Shown: piece after piece, positions 16,247 through 23,252 of the stretch
Numbering within the stretch: position 1 is the stretch's first letter
How the letters are laid out: every line of letters starts with the position of its first letter
Origin: a virus
Direction: 5' to 3' (one strand)
Length of the DNA stretch: 55,553 nucleotides
Virus record (IMG/VR): IMGVR_UViG_3300009184_000006
Location: 1-55,553 of that record
The notes under the pieces: model-generated
Told to the model about the DNA's origin: nothing
Database searches by the model: none
The model's input: the letters and a program-made list of their open reading frames with translations, nothing else
Program-made: the position numbers and the translations under genes

Positions 16247-16275
16247 ATTATAACACGGGTGGAACAGTTTGTCAA
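16247..16275 (-). promoter_or_regulatory. Early promoter cassette P2
   Basis: TTGACA (16270-16275), 17-base spacer, TATAAT (16247-16252), then the shared leader CAACCAACCAATAGAGGAC. It drives the 170-residue gene and the 70-residue gene. Confidence 0.9.
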
Positions 16276-16289
16276 GTATACCGAAGGTA

Positions 16290-16541
16290 TTACTCGCAGT
16301 GGTGGTGTACGACACGTGCGGCGTTGCGAATGACTTCGCCGTTCATGTCGAAAGCGCGATCGAAACCCCAGCCCTCAGCGACCAAGGTCTCGAGCACGGC
16401 TTCCAAATCCGTTTGGCCGCAGCCACCGTTCATCACGCTGTCGCCGGTGGCGAGGTCGTAAATCGTGGCTGTACGACCGGCGTTGCCGAATCCGGCGCAT
16501 GCGCTGAACTCGATGCTGTAGCTGGCTGGGAGTGCTTTCAT
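16290..16541 (-). CDS. Small early protein, Gly/Cys-containing
   Basis: The protein has 83 residues with the pattern of a small mixed alpha/beta domain: MKALPASYSIEFSACAGFGN, ATIYDLATGDSV, then a helix, LEAVLETLVAEGW, and a His-rich end (VVHHHCE). Not recognised. It has its own promoter cassette (P3) and GAGGAC 5 bases before the ATG. Confidence 0.6.
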   Translation of the reverse strand: MKALPASYSIEFSACAGFGNAGRTATIYDLATGDSVMNGGCGQTDLEAVLETLVAEGWGFDRAFDMNGEVIRNAARVVHHHCE

Positions 16542-16574
16542 TCGTTGTCCTCTATCGGTTGGTTGAAAAGTCTA

Positions 16575-16604
16575 ATTATACCACGGGGGCAATACCTTTG
16601 TCAA
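16575..16604 (-). promoter_or_regulatory. Early promoter cassette P3
   Basis: TTGACA (16599-16604), 18-base spacer, TATAAT (16575-16580), leader CAACCAACCGATAGAGGAC. It drives the 83-residue gene alone. Confidence 0.9.
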
Positions 16605-16607
16605 GTA

Positions 16608-16889
16608 TTACAGCCGTATTACAAAGATCCCGGACGGATCTTGCGCGGTGTCGACGTACTCTTGCACGCCGGGGGTCCACTCGGCATCGGGCCAATAGAC
16701 CACGTAGCCCATGCCCAGATGGTCCACGCGACACCCCTCTTTCGGCAAGCCCTCTAGGTCGCTGCCCCGCTCGATAGTGCAAGCGACGCACGATTTGCCG
16801 TACATGAAGCGGCCAGAATAGGACCACGGCTGCAGCTCGCGATTGAGAATCGCGTCGACCAAATCCATCGTTGTGTTCAGAATCATCAT
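16608..16889 (-). CDS. Small early protein of the P4 operon
   Basis: The protein has 93 residues, beginning MMILNTTMDLVDAILNREL. It has two Cys (KSCVACTIE) and a Trp/Tyr-rich end (GYVVYWPDAEWTPGVQEYV). Not recognised. It is the third gene of a tight trio: each start overlaps the previous stop as ATGA, which also fixes this start rather than the longer reading frame upstream. Confidence 0.6.
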   Translation of the reverse strand: MMILNTTMDLVDAILNRELQPWSYSGRFMYGKSCVACTIERGSDLEGLPKEGCRVDHLGMGYVVYWPDAEWTPGVQEYVDTAQDPSGIFVIRL

Positions 16890-17131
16890 GGAAAAGCCCT
16901 CATTTCTTCGAGTTGACGAACATTTTTGCGAATTTGCATTTGTCGATCGCGGATCGCGTCGATTTCGCACCACACCTTGCGCACGTACTCGCTCGATGCG
17001 AGTTCGTGCTCGTGGATGCGCAGCACCTCGTAGCAGTCCTGCAATGCGCACTGCAAGCCGTAGGTGTCGGACTGGGCGAATTTACGGCGAAAGACCGCCG
17101 CAAGGTCTTGGTAGGAGATCGTGCGATTCAT
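16886..17131 (-). CDS. Small helical early protein of the P4 operon
   Basis: The protein has 81 residues and is almost wholly helical and charged (YQDLAAVFRRKFAQSD, LRIHEHELASSEYVRKV, IRDRQMQIRKNVRQLEEM), possibly a coiled-coil dimer. Start and stop overlap both neighbours as ATGA. Function unknown. Confidence 0.6.
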   Translation of the reverse strand: MNRTISYQDLAAVFRRKFAQSDTYGLQCALQDCYEVLRIHEHELASSEYVRKVWCEIDAIRDRQMQIRKNVRQLEEMRAFP

Positions 17132-17391
17132 ACGCGCTCCACGGTGCCGACCAGTTGGCCATCAGCGATTTCGAACAGCACGTGCTTTGCGATGTTCAGA
17201 GTCTTGCGTGCACGCTCGGTGTCGCCCATGGCCAGCAGCTCTTGCGCGTCGGACATCAACCCGGCCACCACCATGTGGCCACCGGAGCATTTGTAAGTGA
17301 TCGAGTCGGTCAGATCGCGAATGTACTGGTCGATGTCTTCGACGCCGTACATGCTCATGTTGCAAACGATTTGTGTTCTGGTCAGTGCCAT
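17128..17391 (-). CDS. Small early protein, first gene of the P4 operon
   Basis: The protein has 87 residues, beginning MALTRTQIVCNMSMYGVED. It has helical segments (IDQYIRDLTDSITYKC, SDAQELLAMGDTERARKT) and a short C-terminal strand. Not recognised. GAGGAC of cassette P4 lies 7 bases before the ATG. Confidence 0.6.
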   Translation of the reverse strand: MALTRTQIVCNMSMYGVEDIDQYIRDLTDSITYKCSGGHMVVAGLMSDAQELLAMGDTERARKTLNIAKHVLFEIADGQLVGTVERV

Positions 17392-17426
17392 GGTGCTTGT
17401 CCTCTATCGGTTGGTTGAAAAGCCCA

Positions 17427-17455
17427 ATTATAACACGCGTGGGACAATCTGTCAA
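17427..17455 (-). promoter_or_regulatory. Early promoter cassette P4
   Basis: TTGACA (17450-17455), 17-base spacer, TATAAT (17427-17432), shared leader. The TGA stop of the upstream 251-residue gene lies inside the -35 box (17452-17454). Confidence 0.92.
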
Positions 17456-18207
17456 GTACCCCCCTCCAAGAACCGATCGATCTCCTGCGACAGCGAGTGC
17501 ATGCCGCTGTTGACGAGCTTGACCACCGGGACCACCGCACGCACCCGGTCCTGCGCTGCATGGCTTATGAACTTGGTCATGAGAAAAGCCGCGTCGACTT
17601 TCGGTATAGCCCTAGATTTCGCCTCGTCCGCTGTGTAAAACAGCAGGACCACATTCTGCTTTCGGTACTGGGTCGCGACCATGCTGGCTTGGCTATCCAG
17701 CAACCCCACGACCAGAATGTAGGGACGCGGCTTTTTGCACGAATCGGGCAACCAGCCACCATCGATCGACGCACGCCGGAACTCGGCATTTCGCTTGGCG
17801 TATTCCGCGTCGAACTGGTCGTCCACATCTTTGTACACTTGTGCACGCAGCCGAGCCTCGACTTTGTCGAGCACTTGCTCCACGAGCCGATCCACGAGAG
17901 CGGCGAAAAGTACGCCTATATCGGTATCGTTTCGCAATTGCGGGGGTGGCGCGGGTTCGGTAGCCACAGGTGCCGGTTTGGGCAGATTCTTCACCCGGGC
18001 TTTAGCAATGGTTCTCGCCTCCGCGATTCGCGCTTTGTAGGTGTGCACGCGTTGGTCGGTGATTTTCACACGACGATCTTTCACCAGCACATTCTGCGCG
18101 TGGTGCATCGCGGTGCGGTTGGTGGTGAGCGGCTGCTCGATAAACACATCGATCATCGATGCAAACACGGCAGTCTTTTCTTCGTTCGTCCAAACGGTTC
18201 GGGTCAT
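17452..18207 (-). CDS. Two-part early protein: SANT/Myb-like start, DUF2325-like end
   Basis: The protein has 251 residues. The first 60 (MTRTVWTNEEKTAVFASMID, then basic helices) resemble a Myb/SANT or homeodomain-like DNA-binding unit. A Pro/Ala linker near 78-90 follows. The last 90 (YILVVGLLDSQASMVATQY, VDAAFLMTKFISHAAQDRV, LVNSGMHSLSQEI) have the strand-helix order and Ser-His and Ser-Gly positions of the DUF2325 Rossmann-like fold. Both assignments are by eye. A DNA-binding regulator is possible. A terminator stands between its start and the gene upstream. Confidence 0.5.
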   Translation of the reverse strand: MTRTVWTNEEKTAVFASMIDVFIEQPLTTNRTAMHHAQNVLVKDRRVKITDQRVHTYKARIAEARTIAKARVKNLPKPAPVATEPAPPPQLRNDTDIGVLFAALVDRLVEQVLDKVEARLRAQVYKDVDDQFDAEYAKRNAEFRRASIDGGWLPDSCKKPRPYILVVGLLDSQASMVATQYRKQNVVLLFYTADEAKSRAIPKVDAAFLMTKFISHAAQDRVRAVVPVVKLVNSGMHSLSQEIDRFLEGGT

Positions 18208-18226
18208 GGCTTTTGTCCTCTATGCT

Positions 18227-18257
18227 AAAAAAAGGGGAGACCATCGCTGGCCCCCCC
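18227..18257 (-). terminator. Strong terminator in the leader of the 251-residue gene
   Basis: On the minus strand GGGGGGGCCA and TGGTCTCCCC form a 10-bp stem (two G-U pairs) closed by a GCGA tetraloop and followed by seven T. It ends 20 bases before the ATG at 18207 and lies downstream of a TATAAT at 18297. It can end transcripts from the DUF932 gene or act as an attenuator for the next gene. Confidence 0.85.
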
Positions 18258-18296
18258 GAACTCTTGGCAACTGCAGCATTTCGCCGCAGCCCCCCT

Positions 18297-18323
18297 ATTA
18301 TACCAGCGACAATGCGGTGTCCA
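18297..18323 (-). promoter_or_regulatory. Possible promoter ahead of the terminator
   Basis: TATAAT (18297-18302) preceded by TGG, an extended -10, with TGGACA (18318-18323) 15 bases upstream. It overlaps the stop codon of the DUF932 gene. The spacing is short, so it is weaker than the P1-P8 cassettes. Confidence 0.45.
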
Positions 18324-19275
18324 GTGCGTCGCGTTTGAGGCGTGCACCGGCACCAAACCAAGCGGACTGCAAGCGGGTGTCCCGCGAGGTTGCACCACGC
18401 TCGTGGTCGGCGAACCGGGTGACTGCGTTGAGCAAGCCCCATGCGGTGCCGGTCGCGGTCTTGGTGCGTTGGCCCACACCGTCGAGGTAGATCTTGGTCA
18501 CCAGCTCGATCATCGGGCGCTTAGCCTTGGGGTCGATCTCCTCCTCTTCGCCGTAGAACACGTCGAGGAAGTACTTCGCGGCTTCCTCTTTCGACACCTT
18601 GCGCTTGCTCAGCGTCGTGGCGTTCGACTTGAACTGGTCCCAGGCTCCCCCGACTAGACCCAGCTCGGTCTTGAATCGCACCGGGTTGAACTGCGTGCTG
18701 TGCGGTACCCGGATCTGGCCCGATTTGTTGCCCACGGCAACGGACAGCGTGTTGTTGCACACGACGCGGGTGGTCGTGAACTGTGCGCTGTTGGACAATG
18801 TGCCATCGCACGAGGTAGCGAGCAGCAGATAAGGCAGGACCACGTCGCCGCCACCCACGTCGAACGAGTCATCAGCCTTGGCCAACGCCCAGTAAGTCGC
18901 GCCATTGCGCAGCATCCCAGCGGTCTCCATCTTGAAGCCGCCCACCTCGCACAAGTCGCGAAAGAACTCCATCACGTCGCGGGGTTGAGTGATGTGGTAG
19001 TTGCTCGACATCACCGAAAGGGGAGCACCTGTATCGCTCCGGTACAACGCCCAGCGCTTGGGTACGGTCTGCATGCGCACCGGTGCGTCGTTCTCGTCGC
19101 GCACCTCGTAGGCGATCGCGCCCTTTTTCACGGTCCAGTCGAACCCGGCTTCGCGGGTCCAAGTATCGAGATTCGCATCGGGGGTCAGCACCTGACCTAA
19201 ACCGTGCCACGGGGTCTCGCCGACGTAGGCCATGGATGCTTTACCGGCAGCGTTTGTGTGTAGTTCGTGAGCCAT
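18298..19275 (-). CDS. DUF932 family protein
   Basis: This 325-residue protein matches the phage/plasmid DUF932 family: the opening MAHELHTNAAGKASMAYVGE and TPWHGLGQVL, then WALYRSDTGAPLSVMS, SNYHITQPRDVMEFF, LATSCDGTLSN and TTRVVCNNTLSVA. Its function is unproven; it is widespread on phages and plasmids. The start at 19275 follows cassette P5 leader; codons upstream are untranslated leader. Its stop lies within the TATAAT of the following promoter-like site. Confidence 0.85.
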   Translation of the reverse strand: MAHELHTNAAGKASMAYVGETPWHGLGQVLTPDANLDTWTREAGFDWTVKKGAIAYEVRDENDAPVRMQTVPKRWALYRSDTGAPLSVMSSNYHITQPRDVMEFFRDLCEVGGFKMETAGMLRNGATYWALAKADDSFDVGGGDVVLPYLLLATSCDGTLSNSAQFTTTRVVCNNTLSVAVGNKSGQIRVPHSTQFNPVRFKTELGLVGGAWDQFKSNATTLSKRKVSKEEAAKYFLDVFYGEEEEIDPKAKRPMIELVTKIYLDGVGQRTKTATGTAWGLLNAVTRFADHERGATSRDTRLQSAWFGAGARLKRDALDTALSLV

Positions 19276-19311
19276 TGTGTAGTCCTCTATTCGTTGGTTG
19301 ATGAAGATGCT

Positions 19312-19340
19312 ATTATAACACGCGTGGGACAATCTGTCAA
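19312..19340 (-). promoter_or_regulatory. Early promoter cassette P5
   Basis: TTGACA (19335-19340), 17-base spacer, TATAAT (19312-19317), leader CAACCAACGAATAGAGGAC. The spacer is the same sequence as in P4. It drives the DUF932 gene. Confidence 0.92.
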
Positions 19341-19351
19341 GTATTGTCCGA

Positions 19352-19546
19352 TCAATCCAGCGTTTCCCAAGTCTCGCCTTGGTGTCCGCATTCGTAGCAG
19401 AACCAGCCCATCTTGGCCCACGAAAGGTCCAAGCGGGGGTCCGACTTTTGAGCCAGTATCCGCACCTGCATGTCGCTTCGACACACGGGGCACGTTTGCT
19501 CGGTCTCTTCGGATTCCTCGGGTTCGTCTATGTCGTCTTCTGTCAT
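19352..19546 (-). CDS. Small zinc-ribbon protein
   Basis: The protein has 64 residues: an acidic N-terminus (MTEDDIDEPEESEETEQ), then CPVC and CYEC pairs about 30 residues apart, a four-Cys zinc ribbon. Acidic ribbons of this kind often mimic or bind nucleic-acid proteins; no target can be named. It is the last gene of the P6 operon, 9 bases after the previous gene. Confidence 0.65.
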   Translation of the reverse strand: MTEDDIDEPEESEETEQTCPVCRSDMQVRILAQKSDPRLDLSWAKMGWFCYECGHQGETWETLD

Positions 19547-19555
19547 GGTCTGCCC

Positions 19556-19756
19556 TTAGTCTGTTTCGCCAGTCGATTCATCCAGCACGTCGTAGGGCGG
19601 GAGGAAGGCCACATCGGCCAACTGGCGTATGTTGCGAAATCGAGCCTCTTGCTCGGTAAGCAGCTTTCGAAAGTGGTCGTTCTCTTTGACCAGCCTTCGA
19701 ATGTCTTCGAGTGCGTCGCCCAGTGCAAGGTCGAGGATTCGTTCTTCATCGGTCAT
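19556..19756 (-). CDS. Small coiled-coil early protein
   Basis: The protein has 66 residues, with an acidic helix (MTDEERILDLALGDALEDIR, RLVKENDHFRKLLTEQEARF) likely forming a coiled coil, then a Pro-containing tail. The ATG at 19756 overlaps the stop of the 34-codon gene (ATGA) and has GGAG upstream. Function unknown. Confidence 0.6.
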   Translation of the reverse strand: MTDEERILDLALGDALEDIRRLVKENDHFRKLLTEQEARFRNIRQLADVAFLPPYDVLDESTGETD

Positions 19757-19857
19757 CCCGGTCTCCAAAGTAAAAAGTCGAGCGCCAGCACGATGAGTGC
19801 GGCGAGGATTACTACGCGTTCAACGGTTTGCAGCAGTGTGTGGTTGAAAGGGCGCAT
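19753..19857 (-). CDS. 34-residue single-span membrane protein
   Basis: A very short gene: MRPFNHTLLQTVERVVILAA and then LIVLALDFLLWRPG. Residues 14-31 form one hydrophobic membrane span with a basic N-terminus. Its ATG overlaps the preceding stop (TAATG) and its stop overlaps the next start (ATGA), which supports translation. It lies in the early P6 operon, not with the lysis genes, so it may modify the host membrane early in infection. Confidence 0.65.
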   Translation of the reverse strand: MRPFNHTLLQTVERVVILAALIVLALDFLLWRPG

Positions 19858-20156
19858 TACAGGATCTCCATTTGGCGAATGTTCATCTTTTCGACGCTGT
19901 TCATGTGCTCTTTGCACCACTCTTCGCCCAGTGTGGCACGGGCTGCTGCGGAGTCCAAGCGCTGCTCGTTCGTGAACTTCACTTCGAGCTGGTAGGCCTT
20001 GCCTTTGTACACCATGTCCTGCCCTGCGCAGTCCTCGCGCAGCGCTTCTTTCAGTAACTTCTCGCGTGCGGTCAGTGCACGCAACTGGTCACGCACTTGG
20101 GCCAATTCGTCGATCATCGCGGTGGTGATCGTGGCGCGGGTTTTGGTCTTGCTCAT
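19857..20156 (-). CDS. Small coiled-coil early protein, first gene of the P6 operon
   Basis: The protein has 99 residues. A long helix (TAMIDELAQVRDQLRALTAR) precedes a beta hairpin (MVYKGKAYQLEVKFTNEQR) and a helix with LGEEWCKEHMNSVEKM. This order resembles small phage proteins often found near recombination genes, but no function is known. GAGGAC 4 bases before the ATG comes from cassette P6. Confidence 0.6.
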   Translation of the reverse strand: MSKTKTRATITTAMIDELAQVRDQLRALTAREKLLKEALREDCAGQDMVYKGKAYQLEVKFTNEQRLDSAAARATLGEEWCKEHMNSVEKMNIRQMEIL

Positions 20157-20189
20157 ATTGTCCTCTATCGGTTGGTTGTGGAAGGCCTT

Positions 20190-20218
20190 ATTATACCACG
20201 GGTGGAATCATGTGTCAA
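20190..20218 (-). promoter_or_regulatory. Early promoter cassette P6
   Basis: TTGACA (20213-20218), 17-base spacer, TATAAT (20190-20195), leader with CAACCGATAGAGGAC. The -35 lies within the final codons of the DUF6378-like gene. It drives four small genes. Confidence 0.92.
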
Positions 20219-20483
20219 GTATCCTCTCGGCACTGATCTGGGCATACCCGGCTATATCGACCCACGAATCCCGGTTCTCCGGGTTGCCGTTTAGAATCCG
20301 CGACACTTTGTGCATGATCATGTCGAGCGATTCCTTCTGGTGCGATTTCAGCCGCTTCCATCCGTCTTGCTCGCGCATGTACTCTTTCAGATCTTGTGCG
20401 ATGATCCCTTGATGTGTGAAATCGCCGTACTCGGCCCCCCGCTCATCAGTGATCGCTTGTAGGTTAACTTTCAAGTGCTGCAA
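20208..20483 (-). CDS. DUF6378-like protein
   Basis: The protein has 91 residues with the phage DUF6378 pattern: ERGAEYGDF near the start, then WKRLKSHQKESLDMIMHKVS, RILNGNPENRDSW and a closing VDIAGYAQISAERI. The family is frequent in phage early regions; its function is unknown. The start codon is TTG at 20483, with AGGGGGAC upstream, overlapping the end of the preceding gene by 20 bases. Confidence 0.75.
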   Translation of the reverse strand: MQHLKVNLQAITDERGAEYGDFTHQGIIAQDLKEYMREQDGWKRLKSHQKESLDMIMHKVSRILNGNPENRDSWVDIAGYAQISAERILDT

Positions 20484-21618
20484 CTAGTCCCCCTTTTCTA
20501 TACCGTCCTTTGATCGCATCGCTGGCCCCGGGCAATTCGAGCAGCTTGCGAGCTACGTCCTCCGGGTCTATACCGCGCTCCATACCGCTTATAAACGCCT
20601 CGGTGGAACCCGCACGCCCAAGAAGACCCGGGCCAAATGCCCTTGCCGGTCCCATGGTGCTGTAGGGCTGCGTCCCCTCTTGCCGTGCTCGCGTGGCGTA
20701 CCACTTGAGTGCGTCTAAATCCATCGGGTTGGCAAGATCGAAAATGCTCTCGTTCGCCAGCCCCTCGGGTCCATGCGCCCGGGCCAGCTGGGCCTCTCGT
20801 AGCGCCAGCAGTCCGGTCTGGGCTTGTGGCGAAAAGCGCAGCGTGTCGCGAGCCGAGGTGTTGATCGCGGTGTCGTACCGATTGCCCGGGCCAAGCAGCG
20901 ATTTCAACGCCTCTTCTTCTGCGTCGCCTCGTTTACCGCCATACATGGGCATGAACGGAAAAGGGTCGCCGCCGCCACCTTGGAACAGGGGTAAAAGGCC
21001 GTAGTCGCCGTGGGCGAGACCGGAGGACATCACGTTGCCGGGTCTGCGCAGCTGGTTGATGTTGGTCAAAATGTCGACGGAGTTTAGGTGGTTCCCAGCT
21101 CGCAATGCGTCGAACATCATAGCATAGGCCGATTTGCCTATACCCTCCGGCATCCCGACGGTCGTCAATCCATAGGGCGAGGGCTTACCACCAAACCACC
21201 CACTTTTTTGGTTCGCGTGCATCAACGTTTCCATCGGGTTACCGGCCAAGTCCGATGTGCTCCTCGCGGTGAAACCTAAATATTCCCCCGGTTCGTATGC
21301 ACCTGTGGGGTCTTCGAACACGATTTTTCCGCTCTCGGGCAAGTGCCCTTTGTCCATCGCCCTCTTGGCAGTGGTGGGGTGGCCCTCGGGAATCACCCGG
21401 GGCTTGAGTCTTTCGCCTTTAGGGTTTACAAGGTAGCCTTTGTCAAAGAATCGTTCTAGCACCTCCAATTCCAGCTCATTGGGTCTGAGTACACGCTCAG
21501 CGTTAGGAATCCGAGCCGCTTTAGGAGCCATTTGCATTACCTTATGGCCTCGTCCTATACCCTCGGCTAGATCATGAAACGAGTACCCGGCGGGGATTTT
21601 TTTAGGTGCTGGTGGCAT
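20464..21618 (-). CDS. Unknown protein coupled to the deacetylase-fold gene
   Basis: A 384-residue protein with no recognised domain. It is Gly/Pro-rich in the middle (GGGGDPFPFMPMYGGKRGDA), has several helical stretches (DLDALKWYATRARQEG) and ends in GRYRKGGLVAALES, an ending of the KGG type seen in virion proteins of related phages. It overlaps the deacetylase-like gene by 17 bases, so the two are translated together. It may be a substrate, partner or independent; nothing in the sequence decides. Confidence 0.5.
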   Translation of the reverse strand: MPPAPKKIPAGYSFHDLAEGIGRGHKVMQMAPKAARIPNAERVLRPNELELEVLERFFDKGYLVNPKGERLKPRVIPEGHPTTAKRAMDKGHLPESGKIVFEDPTGAYEPGEYLGFTARSTSDLAGNPMETLMHANQKSGWFGGKPSPYGLTTVGMPEGIGKSAYAMMFDALRAGNHLNSVDILTNINQLRRPGNVMSSGLAHGDYGLLPLFQGGGGDPFPFMPMYGGKRGDAEEEALKSLLGPGNRYDTAINTSARDTLRFSPQAQTGLLALREAQLARAHGPEGLANESIFDLANPMDLDALKWYATRARQEGTQPYSTMGPARAFGPGLLGRAGSTEAFISGMERGIDPEDVARKLLELPGASDAIKGRYRKGGLVAALES

Positions 21619-22438
21619 AATAAACCTTGTCGGACATTTGGAGGGTGTTGAGGTGGATGTCTATCGTCTTTTGCATCGGGTCCGCGTAGCCGCCAGCAAG
21701 ATTCCACACTAGAGGGATCCCCGCTGCTTTTGCCGCTTCGAACATACCGCTGTCCCTCCGCATAAGACCCTTGACGGATAGATAACCGACGCCGTACGGG
21801 TCTTGGTCCCATGCGTCAGCACCAGCCTGATACATTATTATACCCGGCTTGTGGTCCTTGAGCAAGTCCTCGAAGTACGATTTCCACTTCGCAGTGCTAG
21901 CCCCGGCGAAGCGAAGCTTCCCGAAGTTATCGCGGGTGATGTGGGGCACCTGATCGCGCAGCCCCAAAAGCTCGATAATGTTGTCGGTTCCGTCCCCGTA
22001 GTGACCATCGCCGTCGACGATCATCACGCGCTGGATGTCGTACCGCTCCAGTAGGTGCACAGCGGCGACCATCAGCCCGTTGAACGTGCAGTACCCGTAG
22101 CAGTGGTCCCAGTGTGCGTGGTGAAAGCCCTGCGATGCGGAGCACGCCACACCGCCATTCTCCACGACATGGACTGCGGCGGCGAGGAAAGAGCCATTCG
22201 ACGCGAGCAGCGACCGGTTGATCTCGGGGTTGCGATTGCCGAACCCATTCTCGGTGACGCCGTCCATCACGGAGCGCACGAACTTCGGATCGTGAGCCAC
22301 TGCAATCTGGTCCACGGTCAGCGGCGTGGGAATGTGGTACTTGCGGTCCGACTGGCGCACGAATTCGGGGATCTTCTTGGTCGAGATCCAGTCGAATACG
22401 ACGTCTTGGTCCGGATGGTAGAACAGTGGTGTTGCCAT
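21602..22438 (-). CDS. Histone-deacetylase-fold hydrolase
   Basis: This 278-residue enzyme has the arginase/deacetylase superfamily motifs. The catalytic His pair is in GFHHAHWDHCYGYCTFNG (His106-His107). Zinc ligands are Asp144 and His146 in VDGDGHYGDGT and Asp213 in AGADAWDQDPYG. The Gly-rich turn with Tyr is LAGGY. Bacterial relatives deacetylate acetylpolyamines, acetoin-related substrates or proteins. Likely activity: zinc-dependent deacetylation of a small molecule or host protein; substrate unknown. It is the first gene after promoter P7. Confidence 0.85.
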   Translation of the reverse strand: MATPLFYHPDQDVVFDWISTKKIPEFVRQSDRKYHIPTPLTVDQIAVAHDPKFVRSVMDGVTENGFGNRNPEINRSLLASNGSFLAAAVHVVENGGVACSASQGFHHAHWDHCYGYCTFNGLMVAAVHLLERYDIQRVMIVDGDGHYGDGTDNIIELLGLRDQVPHITRDNFGKLRFAGASTAKWKSYFEDLLKDHKPGIIMYQAGADAWDQDPYGVGYLSVKGLMRRDSGMFEAAKAAGIPLVWNLAGGYADPMQKTIDIHLNTLQMSDKVYYATST

Positions 22439-22471
22439 GGTGTGTGCCCTCTATATGTTGATGAATCCCCG

Positions 22472-22501
22472 ATTATACCACACGTCCTATACCTCTGTCA
22501 A
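22472..22501 (-). promoter_or_regulatory. Early promoter cassette P7
   Basis: TTGACA (22496-22501), 18-base spacer, TATAAT (22472-22477), with a diverged leader that retains ATAGAGG. The -35 overlaps the TGA stop of the NrdR-like ribbon gene. It drives the deacetylase-like gene and those after it. Confidence 0.88.
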
Positions 22502-22692
22502 TCCTCGCTATCCCGCACCCGACGCTCCCGCTCGTCCAGCTCCGGGCGTTCCCCGGTCTCGGGCTTCTCCCGGGTAGTGAACCGAAATCCGCATTTCTCG
22601 ACCAAGCACTCGCGTCGACGCTTTGTAGTCAGGTCCACGTTTTGGTAGGTAGTCGTCACCCGTGTGTCGCTACCGCATTGCAAGCATTTCAT
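22498..22692 (-). CDS. Stand-alone NrdR-like zinc ribbon
   Basis: The protein has 64 residues: MKCLQCGSD at the start, RRRECLVEKCGFRFTTRE in the middle, and a charged tail. This matches the N-terminal zinc ribbon of NrdR, the repressor of ribonucleotide reductase genes, but the ATP-cone domain is absent (host NrdR has about 150 residues). One Cys pair is spaced CLVEKC rather than CxxC. It overlaps the HD phosphohydrolase gene (ATGA) at the end of the Z-nucleotide operon, so a link to dNTP control is attractive but unproven. Confidence 0.7.
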   Translation of the reverse strand: MKCLQCGSDTRVTTTYQNVDLTTKRRRECLVEKCGFRFTTREKPETGERPELDERERRVRDSED

Positions 22693-23252
22693 AACCATCC
22701 TCCATGTATTCCTATATCTTGGCATACTCGACGTACGCCCTCGCGCACCCCAAGCTTGGGGTACTCCCGTTCCATGCTGGTGACCATACCAGCAAGGATT
22801 TGCCGCAGCTCGTCGAGCACCTGCTTGGCATGTGCCCCTATACCGTTGTCCTGCAAGAAGTAGATCGCCTCGATCTGGTCCGCCAGCTTCACCAGCATTT
22901 CGATCTCGCTCCCTTTCACCTGCCGGTACGCCCCCATGTGCTCCCGGTCCACCAGATCTTCGGCCTTCTCCAGCACGCCAGCACCCCCGGCCTCTTCGAG
23001 GAAGCGCTTGAACGGTGTCGGCACGTCCCCGGTGCGCACTTCGATCAGGTCGTGGGAAAGGGACCATTGCAGCAGCTTTAGCTGTAGTGTGTGGTGCAGC
23101 AGTCCCGTCCAGCGCATCGCAGTGGCGAGCGATCCGGCGATCACCGCAACCGCGAATGAATGCTCCGCTAGCGTCTGCTCCCGGGCCACCTGCACTATAT
23201 GCCACCGGCGTACATGGCACGCCCTCAATTGTTCAGCCGTCGTTAAACTCAT
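22689..23252 (-). CDS. datZ: HD phosphohydrolase, DatZ-like dATP triphosphohydrolase
   Basis: The protein has 187 residues. Motifs are RRWHIV, EQTLAEHS (His31), SHDLIEVRTGDVPTP (His67-Asp68, Glu71, Asp76) and KLADQIEA (Asp125), the metal site of the YfbR/DatZ group. DatZ of Z-genome phages removes dATP (to deoxyadenosine and triphosphate) so that only Z enters the DNA. Sequence alone cannot separate it from YfbR-type 5'-nucleotidases; the operon with PurZ, a MazG-like protein and a family-A polymerase makes DatZ the better call. Confidence 0.75.
   Translation of the reverse strand: MSLTTAEQLRACHVRRWHIVQVAREQTLAEHSFAVAVIAGSLATAMRWTGLLHHTLQLKLLQWSLSHDLIEVRTGDVPTPFKRFLEEAGGAGVLEKAEDLVDREHMGAYRQVKGSEIEMLVKLADQIEAIYFLQDNGIGAHAKQVLDELRQILAGMVTSMEREYPKLGVREGVRRVCQDIGIHGGWL

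Noticed and set aside
21837-21866. TATAAT inside the deacetylase gene
   Set aside because: It comes from Gly-Ile-Ile-Met codons near the active site and has only a poor -35.
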